NCBI GenBank assembly: GCA_963776665.1
Contig: CAVZNQ010000006.1
Location: 1-64,000 of the forward strand
Origin: Roseiarcus sp963776665
GTDB taxonomy: Bacteria > Pseudomonadota > Alphaproteobacteria > Rhizobiales > Beijerinckiaceae
Length of the DNA stretch: 64,000 bases
Direction of reading: 5' to 3'
Part shown: piece after piece, positions 1 through 8,259 of the stretch
How positions within the stretch are numbered: position 1 is the first letter of the stretch
Layout: each line of letters opens with the position of its first letter
The notes under the pieces: model-generated
The model's database searches: none
Told to the model about the DNA's origin: nothing
Seen by the model: the letters and a program-made list of their open reading frames with translations, nothing else
Program-made: the position numbers and the translations under genes

Positions 1-2
1 TT

Positions 3-455
3 GCCCAAGGATCGTCTGGATCGGGCGTCCTGTCGACTGTCTCCGCGCTTCTGGGGCGAGGCAGTGCTCTCTATCTGATCCTCTATGCTGCGCTGATCGT
101 CTTCTTCGCCTTCTTCTATACCGCGACCGTCTTCAATCCTTCAGACACCGCCGAGAATTTGAAGAAGCACGGCGGTTTCGTCCCTGGAGTGAGGCCGGGC
201 GAACGCACGGCGCAATATATCGATTACGTCCTGACCCGGATTACGGTGCTCGGCGCGCTTTATCTCGCCGTGATCTGCCTCCTGCCGGAATGGCTCATTT
301 CCTATGCGGCGCTGCCGTTCTATTTTGGCGGCACGTCGCTGCTGATCGTCGTCAACGTGACGATGGACACGGTGGCGCAGATCCACGGTCACTTGCAGGC
401 GCACCAGTACGAAGGCCTGATCAGAAAGGCCAGGTTGAAGGGGCGGAAGCGATGA
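3..455 (+). CDS. secY: Protein translocase subunit SecY, C-terminal part (5' end outside the window)
   Basis: This is the last 150 residues of the SecY channel protein, which forms the SecYEG pore in the inner membrane. The frame is open from the window edge. It shows a membrane segment followed by FYTATVFNPSD and ENLKKHGGFVPGVRPG, the conserved region before the last two helices of bacterial SecY. The tail ends in a basic stretch (RKARLKGRKR), which faces the cytosol. The stop overlaps the adk start by 4 bp (ATGA), so the two are probably translationally coupled, as in most spc operons. The start and the ribosomal protein genes expected upstream lie outside the window. Confidence 0.95.
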   Translation, partial: AQGSSGSGVLSTVSALLGRGSALYLILYAALIVFFAFFYTATVFNPSDTAENLKKHGGFVPGVRPGERTAQYIDYVLTRITVLGALYLAVICLLPEWLISYAALPFYFGGTSLLIVVNVTMDTVAQIHGHLQAHQYEGLIRKARLKGRKR

Positions 456-1045
456 AGCTGATACTGCTCGGACCTCCAGGGGCAGGCAAGGGCACGCAAG
501 CGCAGAGGCTGGCCAAGATTCTCAACATCCCGCAATTGTCGACTGGCGACATGCTGCGGGCGGCAGTGGCGGCCGGGACGCCAATCGGGCTAAAGGCGAA
601 GGCGGTGATGGAGTCCGGCGCGCTGGTTTCTGACGAAATCGTTGTCGGCATTATCAATGACCGGATCGGCGAGCCGGACGCGAAGCGAGGATTTATCCTC
701 GACGGATTCCCTCGCACGCTGGCGCAGGCGCGAGCGTTGGAGGCGATGCTTGCCGCCAAGGGGCTGAAGCTCGACGCTGCGATCGAGCTGATGGCCGACG
801 CGCCCAAGCTCGTCGAGCGTATCGTCAGGCGCGCCGACGAAGCGAAGGCCACGGGCGCGCCCGTGCGCAAGGATGATGACCCGGAGGTGTTCAAGTCGCG
901 TCTCGCGGCTTACGAACGCGACACCGCTGCGGTGACGCCGTTCTATCGCGACCGCGGCCTATTGCACGAAGTCGATGGCATGGCCCCGGTCGGGGAAGTC
1001 GCCAGGGCGATCGACGCGGTCGTAACGGAGGTTGCCGCGGCTTGA
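452..1045 (+). CDS. adk: Adenylate kinase, short form
   Basis: Cytosolic enzyme interconverting ATP + AMP and 2 ADP. The protein has 197 residues. A P-loop GPPGAGKGT sits at residues 7-15, STGDMLR follows as the AMP-binding region, and DGFPRT is present. Between RIVRRADE and DDDPEVFKSRL only a few residues stand where long adenylate kinases carry the roughly 30-residue LID insertion, so this is the short type usual in alphaproteobacteria. The ATG overlaps the secY stop, and the TTG start of the next gene overlaps this stop, giving a tightly packed run. Confidence 0.96.
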   Translation: MKLILLGPPGAGKGTQAQRLAKILNIPQLSTGDMLRAAVAAGTPIGLKAKAVMESGALVSDEIVVGIINDRIGEPDAKRGFILDGFPRTLAQARALEAMLAAKGLKLDAAIELMADAPKLVERIVRRADEAKATGAPVRKDDDPEVFKSRLAAYERDTAAVTPFYRDRGLLHEVDGMAPVGEVARAIDAVVTEVAAA

Positions 1046-2103
1046 CTGCGGCGCCGCCAGACGCCGAAGCGCTCGTCGAGCGACGCGGCCGCGCCGGGGT
1101 CATCGTGCTCAATCGTCCGAAAGCGCTGAACGCGCTGACTCTCGCCATGGTGCGCCTGATCGCCGTCGCCCTCGACCAGTGGGAACGCGACCGCGGCGTC
1201 GATCGGATCGTTGTTCTCGGCGCGGGCGAGCGCGCTTTTTGCGCCGGCGGAGACATCCGCCGCCTTTACGATCTCGGCCGCGCCGGCGATCACGCCGCCC
1301 AACTGACGTTCTGGCGGGAAGAATATCAGCTCGACCGGCGCATCAAGACCTATCCCAAACCGATCGTGGTCCTGGCGGACGGCGTCACGATGGGCGGCGG
1401 CGTCGGGCTCATGATGAACGCGGCCCACCGGGTCGTCGGCGAGCGCTTCGTCTTCGCGATGCCCGAGGTTGGCATCGGCTTCTTCCCAGATGTTGGAGCC
1501 GCGTGGTTCCTGCCGCGGGTCAAGCATCATGCAGGCGTCTATTTCGCCCTCACCGGTCTGCGCGCCGACACAGGGGACGCGCTCTCTCTGGGTCTGGCGG
1601 AGACTTTCGTCGACAGCGCCGCCCTGCCGGCGCTGGCCGCCGCGCTGGAGGGCGATGAGCCGATCGAAGCTGTGCTTTCCCGGTTCGGCGCTCCTCCGCC
1701 GCGCTCGACGCTGGACGGCGAGGCCGAGGACATCGAGGCTTGTTTCTCGCGGCCCGATCGCAAGGCGATCCTCGATGCCCTACGCGGCGCCGAGAGGCGC
1801 GGTCGCGCGTTCGCCGCGCCGGCGCGGGCGGCGATGCTGGAAAAGTCGCCGACGAGCCAGGCGATAGCGCTCAGGCAGATGACGCTCGGCCGAGCAATCG
1901 ATTTTGACCAGGCGCTGCGCATGGACTACCGCATCGTCTCGCGAATCTGCCGCGGCCATGATTTCTATGAGGGCGTTCGCGCCGTGATCGTCGACAAGGA
2001 CAATCGTCCGCAATGGAGCACGCCGCCGTCGCCGACGGAGGTTGATGCGTATTTCGCTCCCCTGGACGATGGAGAACTGACATTTCCAGTGCGGGGCGGA
2101 TGA
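1042..2103 (+). CDS. 3-hydroxyisobutyryl-CoA hydrolase (enoyl-CoA hydratase/isomerase family)
   Basis: 353 residues, a crotonase-fold hydrolase that releases 3-hydroxyisobutyrate from its CoA ester in valine breakdown. The oxyanion-hole region TMGGGVGL lies at about residues 116-123. The pattern MPEVGIGFFPDVG follows, with Glu142 and Asp150 matching the catalytic pair of the hydrolase subgroup rather than of simple enoyl-CoA hydratases. A C-terminal ECH_2-type region with MDYRIVSR follows. The start is a TTG overlapping the adk stop (TTGA), supported by the packing. The position between adk and a small membrane protein is unusual, because rpsM normally follows adk in this operon. Confidence 0.9.
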   Translation: MTAAPPDAEALVERRGRAGVIVLNRPKALNALTLAMVRLIAVALDQWERDRGVDRIVVLGAGERAFCAGGDIRRLYDLGRAGDHAAQLTFWREEYQLDRRIKTYPKPIVVLADGVTMGGGVGLMMNAAHRVVGERFVFAMPEVGIGFFPDVGAAWFLPRVKHHAGVYFALTGLRADTGDALSLGLAETFVDSAALPALAAALEGDEPIEAVLSRFGAPPPRSTLDGEAEDIEACFSRPDRKAILDALRGAERRGRAFAAPARAAMLEKSPTSQAIALRQMTLGRAIDFDQALRMDYRIVSRICRGHDFYEGVRAVIVDKDNRPQWSTPPSPTEVDAYFAPLDDGELTFPVRGG

Positions 2104-2567
2104 AATACGTCATGCGCCAGAGCCGCGACGGCGCGGTGGAGTTGATCGATCGCTCGCCGCCCGCGACAGACGGCGACTTCCTGGCGGCCATCTCACGCCT
2201 GGGTTGGGGGACCGCGCTCATCTGGTACATGCGAACGCTCGCTTGGGTCTGGGTCGCCAAGGGCCTTTTCGACTGGGCGATCATTCTCGGCGCGTTTCCG
2301 AGCCTCGGACAATTCACGACGATGGCCCTGCCGCTGCAAGCGACGATAGTCGCCTTCGCCTGTCTCGACCTGCTGGCGGCGATCGGACTGTGGTTGGCGG
2401 CGCCTTGGGGCGGGGCGATCTGGCTCCTGTGCGCGGTAGTCGAAGCCGCGTCGCCGGTGCTGAGCCCGCGCGCGGCTGCGATCGGGTTCGGCGGCGCGCT
2501 GGTCAACGTTGCGCTCGTCGCCGGCTATTTCTTCTTGAGCTTCCGCGCGGCCCGCGAACGCGCCTGA
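2100..2567 (+). CDS. Small inner-membrane protein, DUF6163-like
   Basis: 155 residues. The N-terminal ~40 residues are soluble (MKYVMRQSRDGAVELIDRSP), followed by four hydrophobic segments near residues 43-63, 75-95, 98-113 and 122-145. It resembles the alphaproteobacterial DUF6163 family of unknown function; that assignment is from memory of the family pattern and is moderate. The ATG overlaps the upstream stop by 4 bp, so it is translated as the last gene of the secY-adk run. No catalytic motif is visible. Confidence 0.75.
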   Translation: MKYVMRQSRDGAVELIDRSPPATDGDFLAAISRLGWGTALIWYMRTLAWVWVAKGLFDWAIILGAFPSLGQFTTMALPLQATIVAFACLDLLAAIGLWLAAPWGGAIWLLCAVVEAASPVLSPRAAAIGFGGALVNVALVAGYFFLSFRAARERA

Positions 2568-2808
2568 CGATCGGCCCGTCCGCCGAGTCTTCCTCAACGT
2601 TGTCCAACCCGCCAGCAGCCCCGCGTTGCCGACCTTTGCGTCCTGTCAACGTAAACAAAGCCTTTGATTCAATTGAAATTTACCAGCGCCAGAAAACCTT
2701 CGATTCATCTTGACTCTTAAACCGGTATTCATGGGCTTACGTTACAGTTCTACGCATAAGAGGACCGAAGAAACGTCGGCCGTGGGCAAGCGAACAGACG
2801 GGTGTGCT
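2568..2808. promoter_or_regulatory. Leader/promoter region of ldtR
   Basis: 241 bp without a convincing gene. It is more AT-rich than its surroundings from about 2640 on (runs such as TTGATTCAATTGAAATTT). A TTGACT hexamer at 2710-2715 could be a -35 box, but no good -10 follows at the right distance. An in-frame TTG at 2710 could extend the regulator by 33 codons. I do not use it because the extension has no family similarity. Confidence 0.35.
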
Positions 2809-3321
2809 ATGATTAACGCAGTCAAAACGCAAGATATTCCAGTTCGCCCGGACCCTGAACTTCGGGTGTCCGGATTGTATCTTGAGACGTTGACGATGGT
2901 CGAGCGGCTTCATCGCCGGTTGCTTGACGTGATCAAGGATGAATTCGACCGTCGGGGGCGGTCTGATGTGAACGCTGTGCAGGCGTTGCTTTTGTACAAT
3001 ATCGGCGACAAGGAATTGACCGCCGGCGAGCTGCGCACCCGCGGCTATTATCTCGGCTCGAATGTTTCCTACAACGTCAAGAAGCTGGTCGAGATGGGCT
3101 TTCTCCACCATTCCCGCTCGCGGATCGACCGCAGGTCGGTTCGAATCAGTCTCACCGATCGAGGCAAGGAGGTGCACCGGATCGTCTCCGGCGTCTACGA
3201 GAAGCACGCCCGCACCATCGAGCAGATCGGCGGCATTCCCGGCGACGATTTCGCCCGCATGAACGCTTCCTTGTTGCGCCTCGAGCGCTATTGGACAGAC
3301 CAAATCAAATATCGGCTCTGA
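2809..3321 (+). CDS. ldtR: MarR-family transcriptional regulator LdtR
   Basis: 170 residues. A winged helix-turn-helix is visible: ELRTRGYYLGSNVSYNVKKL as recognition region, then the wing SRSRIDRRSVRISLTDRG. The N-terminal motif SGLYLETLTMVERLHRRLLDVIKDEFDR and overall length match LdtR of rhizobia and Liberibacter, a MarR-type activator of an L,D-transpeptidase gene. The next gene on the same strand encodes exactly such an enzyme, which supports the name. The ATG at 2809 gives the family length. A strong hairpin follows the gene. Confidence 0.88.
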   Translation: MINAVKTQDIPVRPDPELRVSGLYLETLTMVERLHRRLLDVIKDEFDRRGRSDVNAVQALLLYNIGDKELTAGELRTRGYYLGSNVSYNVKKLVEMGFLHHSRSRIDRRSVRISLTDRGKEVHRIVSGVYEKHARTIEQIGGIPGDDFARMNASLLRLERYWTDQIKYRL

Positions 3322-3354
3322 TTACGTTCTGTTAACTTCACAGGGTTTTTCTTG

Positions 3355-3390
3355 GACGGGCGTCCGCGATGCGGGCGCCCGTCTTGCCTT
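3355..3390 (+). terminator. Rho-independent-like terminator after ldtR
   Basis: Inverted repeat GACGGGCG (3355-3362) and CGCCCGTC (3376-3383), 8 bp perfect with a 13-nt loop, followed by TTGCCTTTG. It lies 34 bp after the ldtR stop and separates ldtR from the transpeptidase gene. Confidence 0.6.
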
Positions 3391-3547
3391 TGACTCACCC
3401 GGGCCATAAAAGCGCCCGACTAGCCCATATGTTTCGTGGTGAAGCGCGAGGGCCCCGAGCGAACGGTGCGGCGCAGGCCTCAACGGTCTGGGCGGGGGCG
3501 GGTCGGGGTAGGACGGGCGCGGTCCATTTTTGGAGTTTAAGCAATTG

Positions 3548-4837
3548 ATGCGTGGCGTGATCGTCTCGCGGCCCTCGCGCCGCGCATTTCTTGCCGCAAC
3601 GGCGAGCGTGGCTTTTGCCGTGGCGCTCGGGTCGGTCCCGTCCAGGGCTGATGATCAGGATAGCGGTCAGGCGGAATGGCCGCAGAGCTATGAAGCCTCG
3701 CCGCACATGGCGGTCGGGCGTGAAGCGACTCCCATCCTCTCGCCGGCGACGGTCGAGGCGACGGAAGCGGCGATCCAGAAATATCAGGATCTCGTCTCCC
3801 GCGGCGGCTGGAACACGATGCCGGCTGGCGCCGAACTGAGAGTGGGATCGAAATCGAAGGCTGTGGAGGCGCTGCGCGAGCGCCTCGTCGCATCGGGCGA
3901 TCTTGATGCGGTGGCGGGCGCGGGTCCGGTGTTCGATTCGTTCGTCGAAGCGGCGGTCAAGCGCTTCCAGGCCCGCAACGGCCTCAGCCAGACGGGCGTG
4001 GTCAACGAGGCCACGTTCACCGAACTCAACGTCCCCGCGACAGCCCGCCTGCAGCAGCTCCAGACGAATATCGTCCGGCTTAAGGCCTTCAGCGGCGATC
4101 TTGGATCTCGTTACGTGGTGGCGAACATTCCCGCCGCCTCGGTCGAGACCGTCGAAGGCGGGGTCGTCTATTCTCACCACGCCGCCGGCGTGGGCAAGAT
4201 CGATCGCCAGTCGCCGATCATGCAGACCAAGGCGACCGAAATCAATTTCAATCCGTTCTGGACAGTGCCGCCTTCGCTGATCAAGAAGGACCTGATCCCG
4301 AAGATGAAGGCCGATCCGAACTATCTCGCCGACGAAAAGATCCGCGTCTTCAACAAGGACGGACAAGAGGTTTCCCCGGCCTCGATCGACTGGAACAGCA
4401 ACGAGGCGACCAACTTCAAATACCGGCAGGACACGGGCGCCGACCTCAACTCGCTCGGGTTCGTGCGCATCAACATTTCCAACCCCTACGGCGTTTACAT
4501 GCATGATACGCCGTCGAAGGGCATCTTCGGCGACGACTTCCGCTTCGTATCGTCCGGCTGCATCCGGGTGCAGGATGTGCGCGATTACGTCGCGTGGCTT
4601 CTGAAAGATACGCCTGGCTGGGGTCGCGACCAGATCGATGCGGTGATCCGCTCCGGAGACCGTGTTGACGTCAAGCTCGCGCAGCCGGTCAACGTCTACT
4701 GGATCTACGTCACCGCCTGGGCGACGCCGGACGGCATCGTTCAGTTCCGGCCCGACGTCTATCAGCGGGACGGCGCGGGCCCAGGGCCGCTCGCTTCCGC
4801 CGTTCCGACGCAGCCGATGGCGCTCCCGCAGGAATAA
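3548..4837 (+). CDS. ldtP: L,D-transpeptidase LdtP (YkuD family), exported
   Basis: 429 residues from the ATG at 3548; a TTG at 3530 is an alternative. The start has a twin-arginine-like signal (SRRAFLA, then a hydrophobic stretch and SRA), so the enzyme acts in the periplasm, probably via Tat. A peptidoglycan-binding repeat lies near residues 85-170 (RVGSKSKAVEAL, VKRFQARNGL). The YkuD catalytic domain carries His319 (MHDTPSKG) and Cys338 (SSGCIRV). The enzyme forms 3-3 cross-links or anchors peptides in the cell wall. It follows ldtR, its known regulator in rhizobia, after a terminator and about 160 bp of spacer, so it likely has its own LdtR-dependent promoter. Confidence 0.9.
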   Translation: MRGVIVSRPSRRAFLAATASVAFAVALGSVPSRADDQDSGQAEWPQSYEASPHMAVGREATPILSPATVEATEAAIQKYQDLVSRGGWNTMPAGAELRVGSKSKAVEALRERLVASGDLDAVAGAGPVFDSFVEAAVKRFQARNGLSQTGVVNEATFTELNVPATARLQQLQTNIVRLKAFSGDLGSRYVVANIPAASVETVEGGVVYSHHAAGVGKIDRQSPIMQTKATEINFNPFWTVPPSLIKKDLIPKMKADPNYLADEKIRVFNKDGQEVSPASIDWNSNEATNFKYRQDTGADLNSLGFVRINISNPYGVYMHDTPSKGIFGDDFRFVSSGCIRVQDVRDYVAWLLKDTPGWGRDQIDAVIRSGDRVDVKLAQPVNVYWIYVTAWATPDGIVQFRPDVYQRDGAGPGPLASAVPTQPMALPQE

Positions 4838-4910
4838 GCCGAGGGCGATTGACAAGGCCGGGTGCGGTCCCGATTGGGAACGTGTTTGGGGTCCGCGCCC
4901 GTCCCTGCGA

Positions 4911-6338
4911 TTACAGTTCAAGGCGGGCCTGATCCTCGATCCGCCCGAGGCTCTCTTCGCGTCCCAAGACTTCGAGAACGTCAAAAATGCCCGGAGAGGT
5001 CGACCGACCGGTGAGGGCCGCGCGCAGCGGCTGAGCGACCGAGCCGAGCTTTGCGCTCTCTTCCTCGGCGTAGGCGCGGACCACGCCCTCCGTGCGCGAC
5101 GGCGACCATTCCTTCAGCCCGGCCAGTCGCGGCAGCAGGTTCTTGAGATGGAGACGTCCGGCCCGGGCGAGAATCTCCTCGGCCTTCGCATCCATCGTCA
5201 ACGGCCGTTCGGCGAACAGGAAGGCGGCGCCGTCGAGAAGTTCGACCAGCGTCTTGGCGCGTTCCTTCAGACCCGGAATGGCGGCGCGCAGCTGGGTGCG
5301 CTTCCCGTCATCAAGTCCGGCCTCTATCGCAGGCCCGCCCGGCAGATAGGGGAGGGCGCCAATCAGCGCGTCGTAGAGCGCGTCGTCGCTCTCCGCGCGC
5401 ATGTAATGGCCGTTGACGTTCTCGAGCTTGGCGTAGTCGAAGCGCGAGGGCGAGCGGCCGACGGCTGAGAGATCGAAGGCGGCGATCAACTCTTCGGCGG
5501 TGAAGAACTCCTTGTCGCCGTGGCTCCACCCGAGCCGCGCCAGGTAGTTGCGCAGCGCCGCAGGCAGATAGCCCATGGCGCGGTAGGCGTCGACCCCGAG
5601 CGCGCCGTGACGCTTGGAGAGCTTGGCCCCGTCCGGCCCATGAATGAGGGGGATATGCGCCATCGCGGGAACGTTCCAGCCGAGGGCCTGATAGATCTGG
5701 GTCTGCCGCGCGGCGTTGGTCAGATGATCGTCGCCACGAATGACGTGCGTCACGCCCATGTCGTGATCGTCGACGACGACGGCGAGCATGTAGGTCGGAT
5801 TGCCGTCCGAGCGCAGGAGCACCAGGTCGTCGAGGTCCTTGTTGGCGAACGTGACTTTGCCCTGAACGAGGTCGTCGATCACAGTCTCGCCCTCCTGCCG
5901 GGCCTTGAGGCGGATGACGGGCGCAACGCCGGGCGGCGCGAGCGCCGGGTCGCGGTCGCGCCAGCGGCCATCGTAGCGCATCGGCTTGCCCTCGAGCCGC
6001 GCCTTTTCGCGCATCGCCTCGAGTTCCTGGGTGCTGGCGTAGCAGCGGTAGGCGCCGCCGGCGGCGAGCAGCTGGTAGGCGACCTCGCGGTGACGCTCGG
6101 CGCGCGCGAACTGGCTTATCGCCTCGCCGTCCCAATCGAGCCCGAGCCATTTGAGCCCGTCGATGATCGCCTCGACGGCGGCCTCGGTCGATCGCTCGCG
6201 GTCGGTGTCCTCAATGCGCAGCAGGAACGTCCCCCCGTGCCGCTGGGCGTAGAGCCAGTTGAACAGCGCCGTCCGTGCGCCGCCGATATGCAGGAAACCG
6301 GTCGGCGAAGGCGCGAAACGGGTCACCACTTGCGTCAT
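4911..6338 (-). CDS. gltX: Glutamyl-tRNA synthetase
   Basis: 475 residues, class I aminoacyl-tRNA synthetase charging tRNA-Glu with glutamate in the cytosol. The N-terminus TRFAPSPTGFLHIGGARTAL holds the HIGH-type motif (HIGG). KLSKRHG is the KMSKS-type loop, and the C-terminal helical anticodon-binding part is complete. The ATG at 6338 is chosen because the family starts just before RFAPSPTG; upstream in-frame starts would add unrelated residues. It converges with ldtP across 73 bp. Confidence 0.95.
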   Translation of the reverse strand: MTQVVTRFAPSPTGFLHIGGARTALFNWLYAQRHGGTFLLRIEDTDRERSTEAAVEAIIDGLKWLGLDWDGEAISQFARAERHREVAYQLLAAGGAYRCYASTQELEAMREKARLEGKPMRYDGRWRDRDPALAPPGVAPVIRLKARQEGETVIDDLVQGKVTFANKDLDDLVLLRSDGNPTYMLAVVVDDHDMGVTHVIRGDDHLTNAARQTQIYQALGWNVPAMAHIPLIHGPDGAKLSKRHGALGVDAYRAMGYLPAALRNYLARLGWSHGDKEFFTAEELIAAFDLSAVGRSPSRFDYAKLENVNGHYMRAESDDALYDALIGALPYLPGGPAIEAGLDDGKRTQLRAAIPGLKERAKTLVELLDGAAFLFAERPLTMDAKAEEILARAGRLHLKNLLPRLAGLKEWSPSRTEGVVRAYAEEESAKLGSVAQPLRAALTGRSTSPGIFDVLEVLGREESLGRIEDQARLEL

Positions 6339-6864
6339 GGGCGGGCAGGGTCTCCGTGGGTTGGCATGGACGGGGTGCGGCCGCAGGCCCCGGCCGGCCG
6401 CTCTATCACGAGGCGGCGCGAGACGCCAAAGTCCCGCGCGGGGCGAAATAGCCGTAATCCCACGCAAATAAAACGAAGTGAAATTGCTTGCATTTGCTTG
6501 TTCTTATTTTTCCGAATCGGGACTTTTCAATGGGTTACGGCGGAAAAAATAAAAAAAACCTCCGTCCCTTTCCCTCGCCGCCGGTCGTCTCGCGAGGCGC
6601 GGTTTCCAATCCGGCGACTCGAATAGCAATAGCACGCATTTCTGATTTTGGCAAATAACTGCACGGATTTTTTGTTCGCGTCCCGACGCGCCCCGCGATT
6701 CCGATCGTTCACGCTCGCGCGCGAGCGTGAAACCGTCGTATGACTGCGCCATCGCTAAATAAGCGCGAGCCGGGATGGCGTGGCGGCGCTGAATCCCGGC
6801 CATCGGCCAAAAGCCGGTTGGCGTAAGATCGGACGTGGGCCCCGACGCGAGTGGAGGACAGGCG
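6339..6864. other. Gene-free AT-rich stretch upstream of gltX and the next membrane protein gene
   Basis: 526 bp with no frame I can support. It contains A/T tracts unusual for this window (around 6500-6560 and 6645-6675), a short repeat of TTGCTTG/TTTGCTTG at about 6485-6500, and the perfect palindrome listed separately. It should hold the divergent promoters of gltX and of the gene at 6865. I cannot place -35/-10 boxes with confidence. Confidence 0.5.
6708..6731. repeat. Perfect 24-bp palindrome
   Basis: TTCACGCTCGCG directly followed by its reverse complement CGCGAGCGTGAA, with no spacer. No U-tract follows, so an operator for a dimeric regulator or a cruciform-forming site fits better than a terminator. 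It lies 134 bp before the membrane-protein start at 6865 and 370 bp before gltX. Confidence 0.85.
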
Positions 6865-7347
6865 ATGTCTCCCGACACAGTCAAATATTTCGAGAGCCTG
6901 CTCGCGGTCTACACCGACAACATCAGAATCTCCGACATCAAGTCGAACATCATCCTCTTCTTTCTGGCGATTTCGATCCCGACCGTCGCCGCCTTTCGCG
7001 CGCAGCTCCCGTTCTACATGCCGCTGCTTCTGTTGCTGCTGCTGCCGCTGTTCTCGATCATCCTGCTGGTTCTGGCGATCTATCCGCGCTACGTCGTCAC
7101 GCCGGGCTTTCCGTTTTTTATCAAGCGATCGGTTGAGCCCGACGATTTTGTGACGCCGCCCGACGACGACAAGGAGCTTCTCGCGCTCTTCCGCACCCGC
7201 TGCGCGGCGCTGGCGAAGATCCTGTACTGGAAGATTTTCCTCTTCCGCATCGCCATGGCGAGTTGCCTCATCTATCTCGCGGTTCTCTTTCTCCTGGCGA
7301 TCAGCGGGGTCTTCTATCCCCTCCCGACCGAAAGCCACTCCTCGTGA
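6865..7347 (+). CDS. Three-helix membrane protein resembling Pycsar effector (PycTM/DUF5706) proteins
   Basis: 160 residues, ATG preceded by GGAGGA at 6-bp spacing. Layout: a short cytosolic N-terminus, a D-x-K-S-N-I pattern running into helix 1 (about residues 26-44), helix 2 (49-71) ending in YPRY, a charged cytosolic loop of about 60 residues with PDDDKELLALF, then helix 3 near 133-153. The arrangement and the (A/S)D-x-K-(A/S)-x-I and PR features resemble membrane effectors of Pycsar/CBASS-like defence systems. No nucleotide cyclase lies next to it. The similarity is by eye and weak; it may be an unrelated conserved membrane protein. Confidence 0.6.
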   Translation: MSPDTVKYFESLLAVYTDNIRISDIKSNIILFFLAISIPTVAAFRAQLPFYMPLLLLLLLPLFSIILLVLAIYPRYVVTPGFPFFIKRSVEPDDFVTPPDDDKELLALFRTRCAALAKILYWKIFLFRIAMASCLIYLAVLFLLAISGVFYPLPTESHSS

Positions 7348-7450
7348 TTGTTGCGCGGCGCCATGAGGGGCGACGCTCGAAGACGTTCCTTTTGTCGCGC
7401 GGGCGGTGCTAGGCTCGCGCCGGCAACCCATGCGGCGGCGCTCCGAGCCA

Positions 7451-8134
7451 ATGGACTTCGTCTTCATGTTGACGCGCAACGATGCGACGGTCGAGAACGC
7501 GCTCGACCTCGTCGAGATCGCGCGCGGACTCGGGTTGCGCCATATCGGTTTCAAGGACGTCGGCGCCGAGGGGCCGATGCTGAGGCGCCTGACCGCCGCC
7601 ATTCGCGCCGCCGGGGCGTCGCCCTGGATGGAAGTCGTGGCGACGTCGCGCGAGGCCGAATTGCGCTCAATCGCGCTTGGCCGCGACCTCGGCGTCGATC
7701 TCTTGATGGGCGGCGTCCACGTCGAAGAGGCGTTATGGATCCTCAAGGGCAGCGCGACGCGCTACCTGCCGTTCGCCGGCAAGCCGAGCGGCCATCCGAC
7801 GCGGCTCGGCGGCTCTGCGGCGGAGGTCGAGGCGCAATGCCGGACCTTCGCTGCGATGGGATGCGCGGGGGTCGATATTCTCGCCTACCGCGCGACCGAG
7901 GCCGAGCCGCTCGACCTCGTCGCCGCCTGCCGCCGCGGGTTTCCCGACCGGGGCGCGGTCGTGGTCGCCGGATCGGTCAATTCGGCCGAGCGCGTCGCGG
8001 CCGTTCGCGCCGCCGGCGCGGACGCCTTCACGATCGGCACGGCCGCCATCGACGCGTCCTACGCGCCCGGCGTCGGGCCGCTCGCGGCGCAGCTCAGGGC
8101 GGTGATCGAGGATTGCGGCGGCCCGCATATCTAG
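7451..8134 (+). CDS. TIM-barrel protein of unknown substrate
   Basis: 227 residues from the ATG at 7451. An ATG at 7430 and a GTG at 7406 are in frame, and none has a clear ribosome-binding site. Alternating beta/alpha segments end in glycine-rich turns, such as HIGFKDVGAEG near the N-terminus and VVVAGSVNSAERV and AFTIGTAAID near the C-terminus. The last two are typical phosphate-binding loops of HisA/TrpC/NanE-like barrels. I do not recognise the specific family or substrate. The gene stands alone between a membrane protein and the convergent PQQ dehydrogenase. Confidence 0.7.
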   Translation: MDFVFMLTRNDATVENALDLVEIARGLGLRHIGFKDVGAEGPMLRRLTAAIRAAGASPWMEVVATSREAELRSIALGRDLGVDLLMGGVHVEEALWILKGSATRYLPFAGKPSGHPTRLGGSAAEVEAQCRTFAAMGCAGVDILAYRATEAEPLDLVAACRRGFPDRGAVVVAGSVNSAERVAAVRAAGADAFTIGTAAIDASYAPGVGPLAAQLRAVIEDCGGPHI

Positions 8135-8259
8135 TTTCGAGGTTCTGCTCAGGTCGAGAACGCCCGCCACTTGACGCCGCGGATTTCTCGACCGCGGGGG
8201 CTTAAATAATCGCCTCTCGGCTGAGTACGAAGCAATAGGCAACCAAGAGCAGCAAAGGT

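Noticed and set aside
3395..4984. Long open frame on the minus strand opposite ldtP
   Set aside because: Arg/His-rich product with no family pattern; ldtP on the plus strand has signal peptide and catalytic residues.
6504..6884. Minus-strand open frame in the gltX-upstream gap
   Set aside because: Runs through the A/T tracts and the palindrome; no codon bias or family pattern.
6865..8134. Complete Pycsar or CBASS defence system
   Set aside because: No cyclase or nucleotidyltransferase motif in either neighbour; the TIM-barrel protein is not a cyclase.
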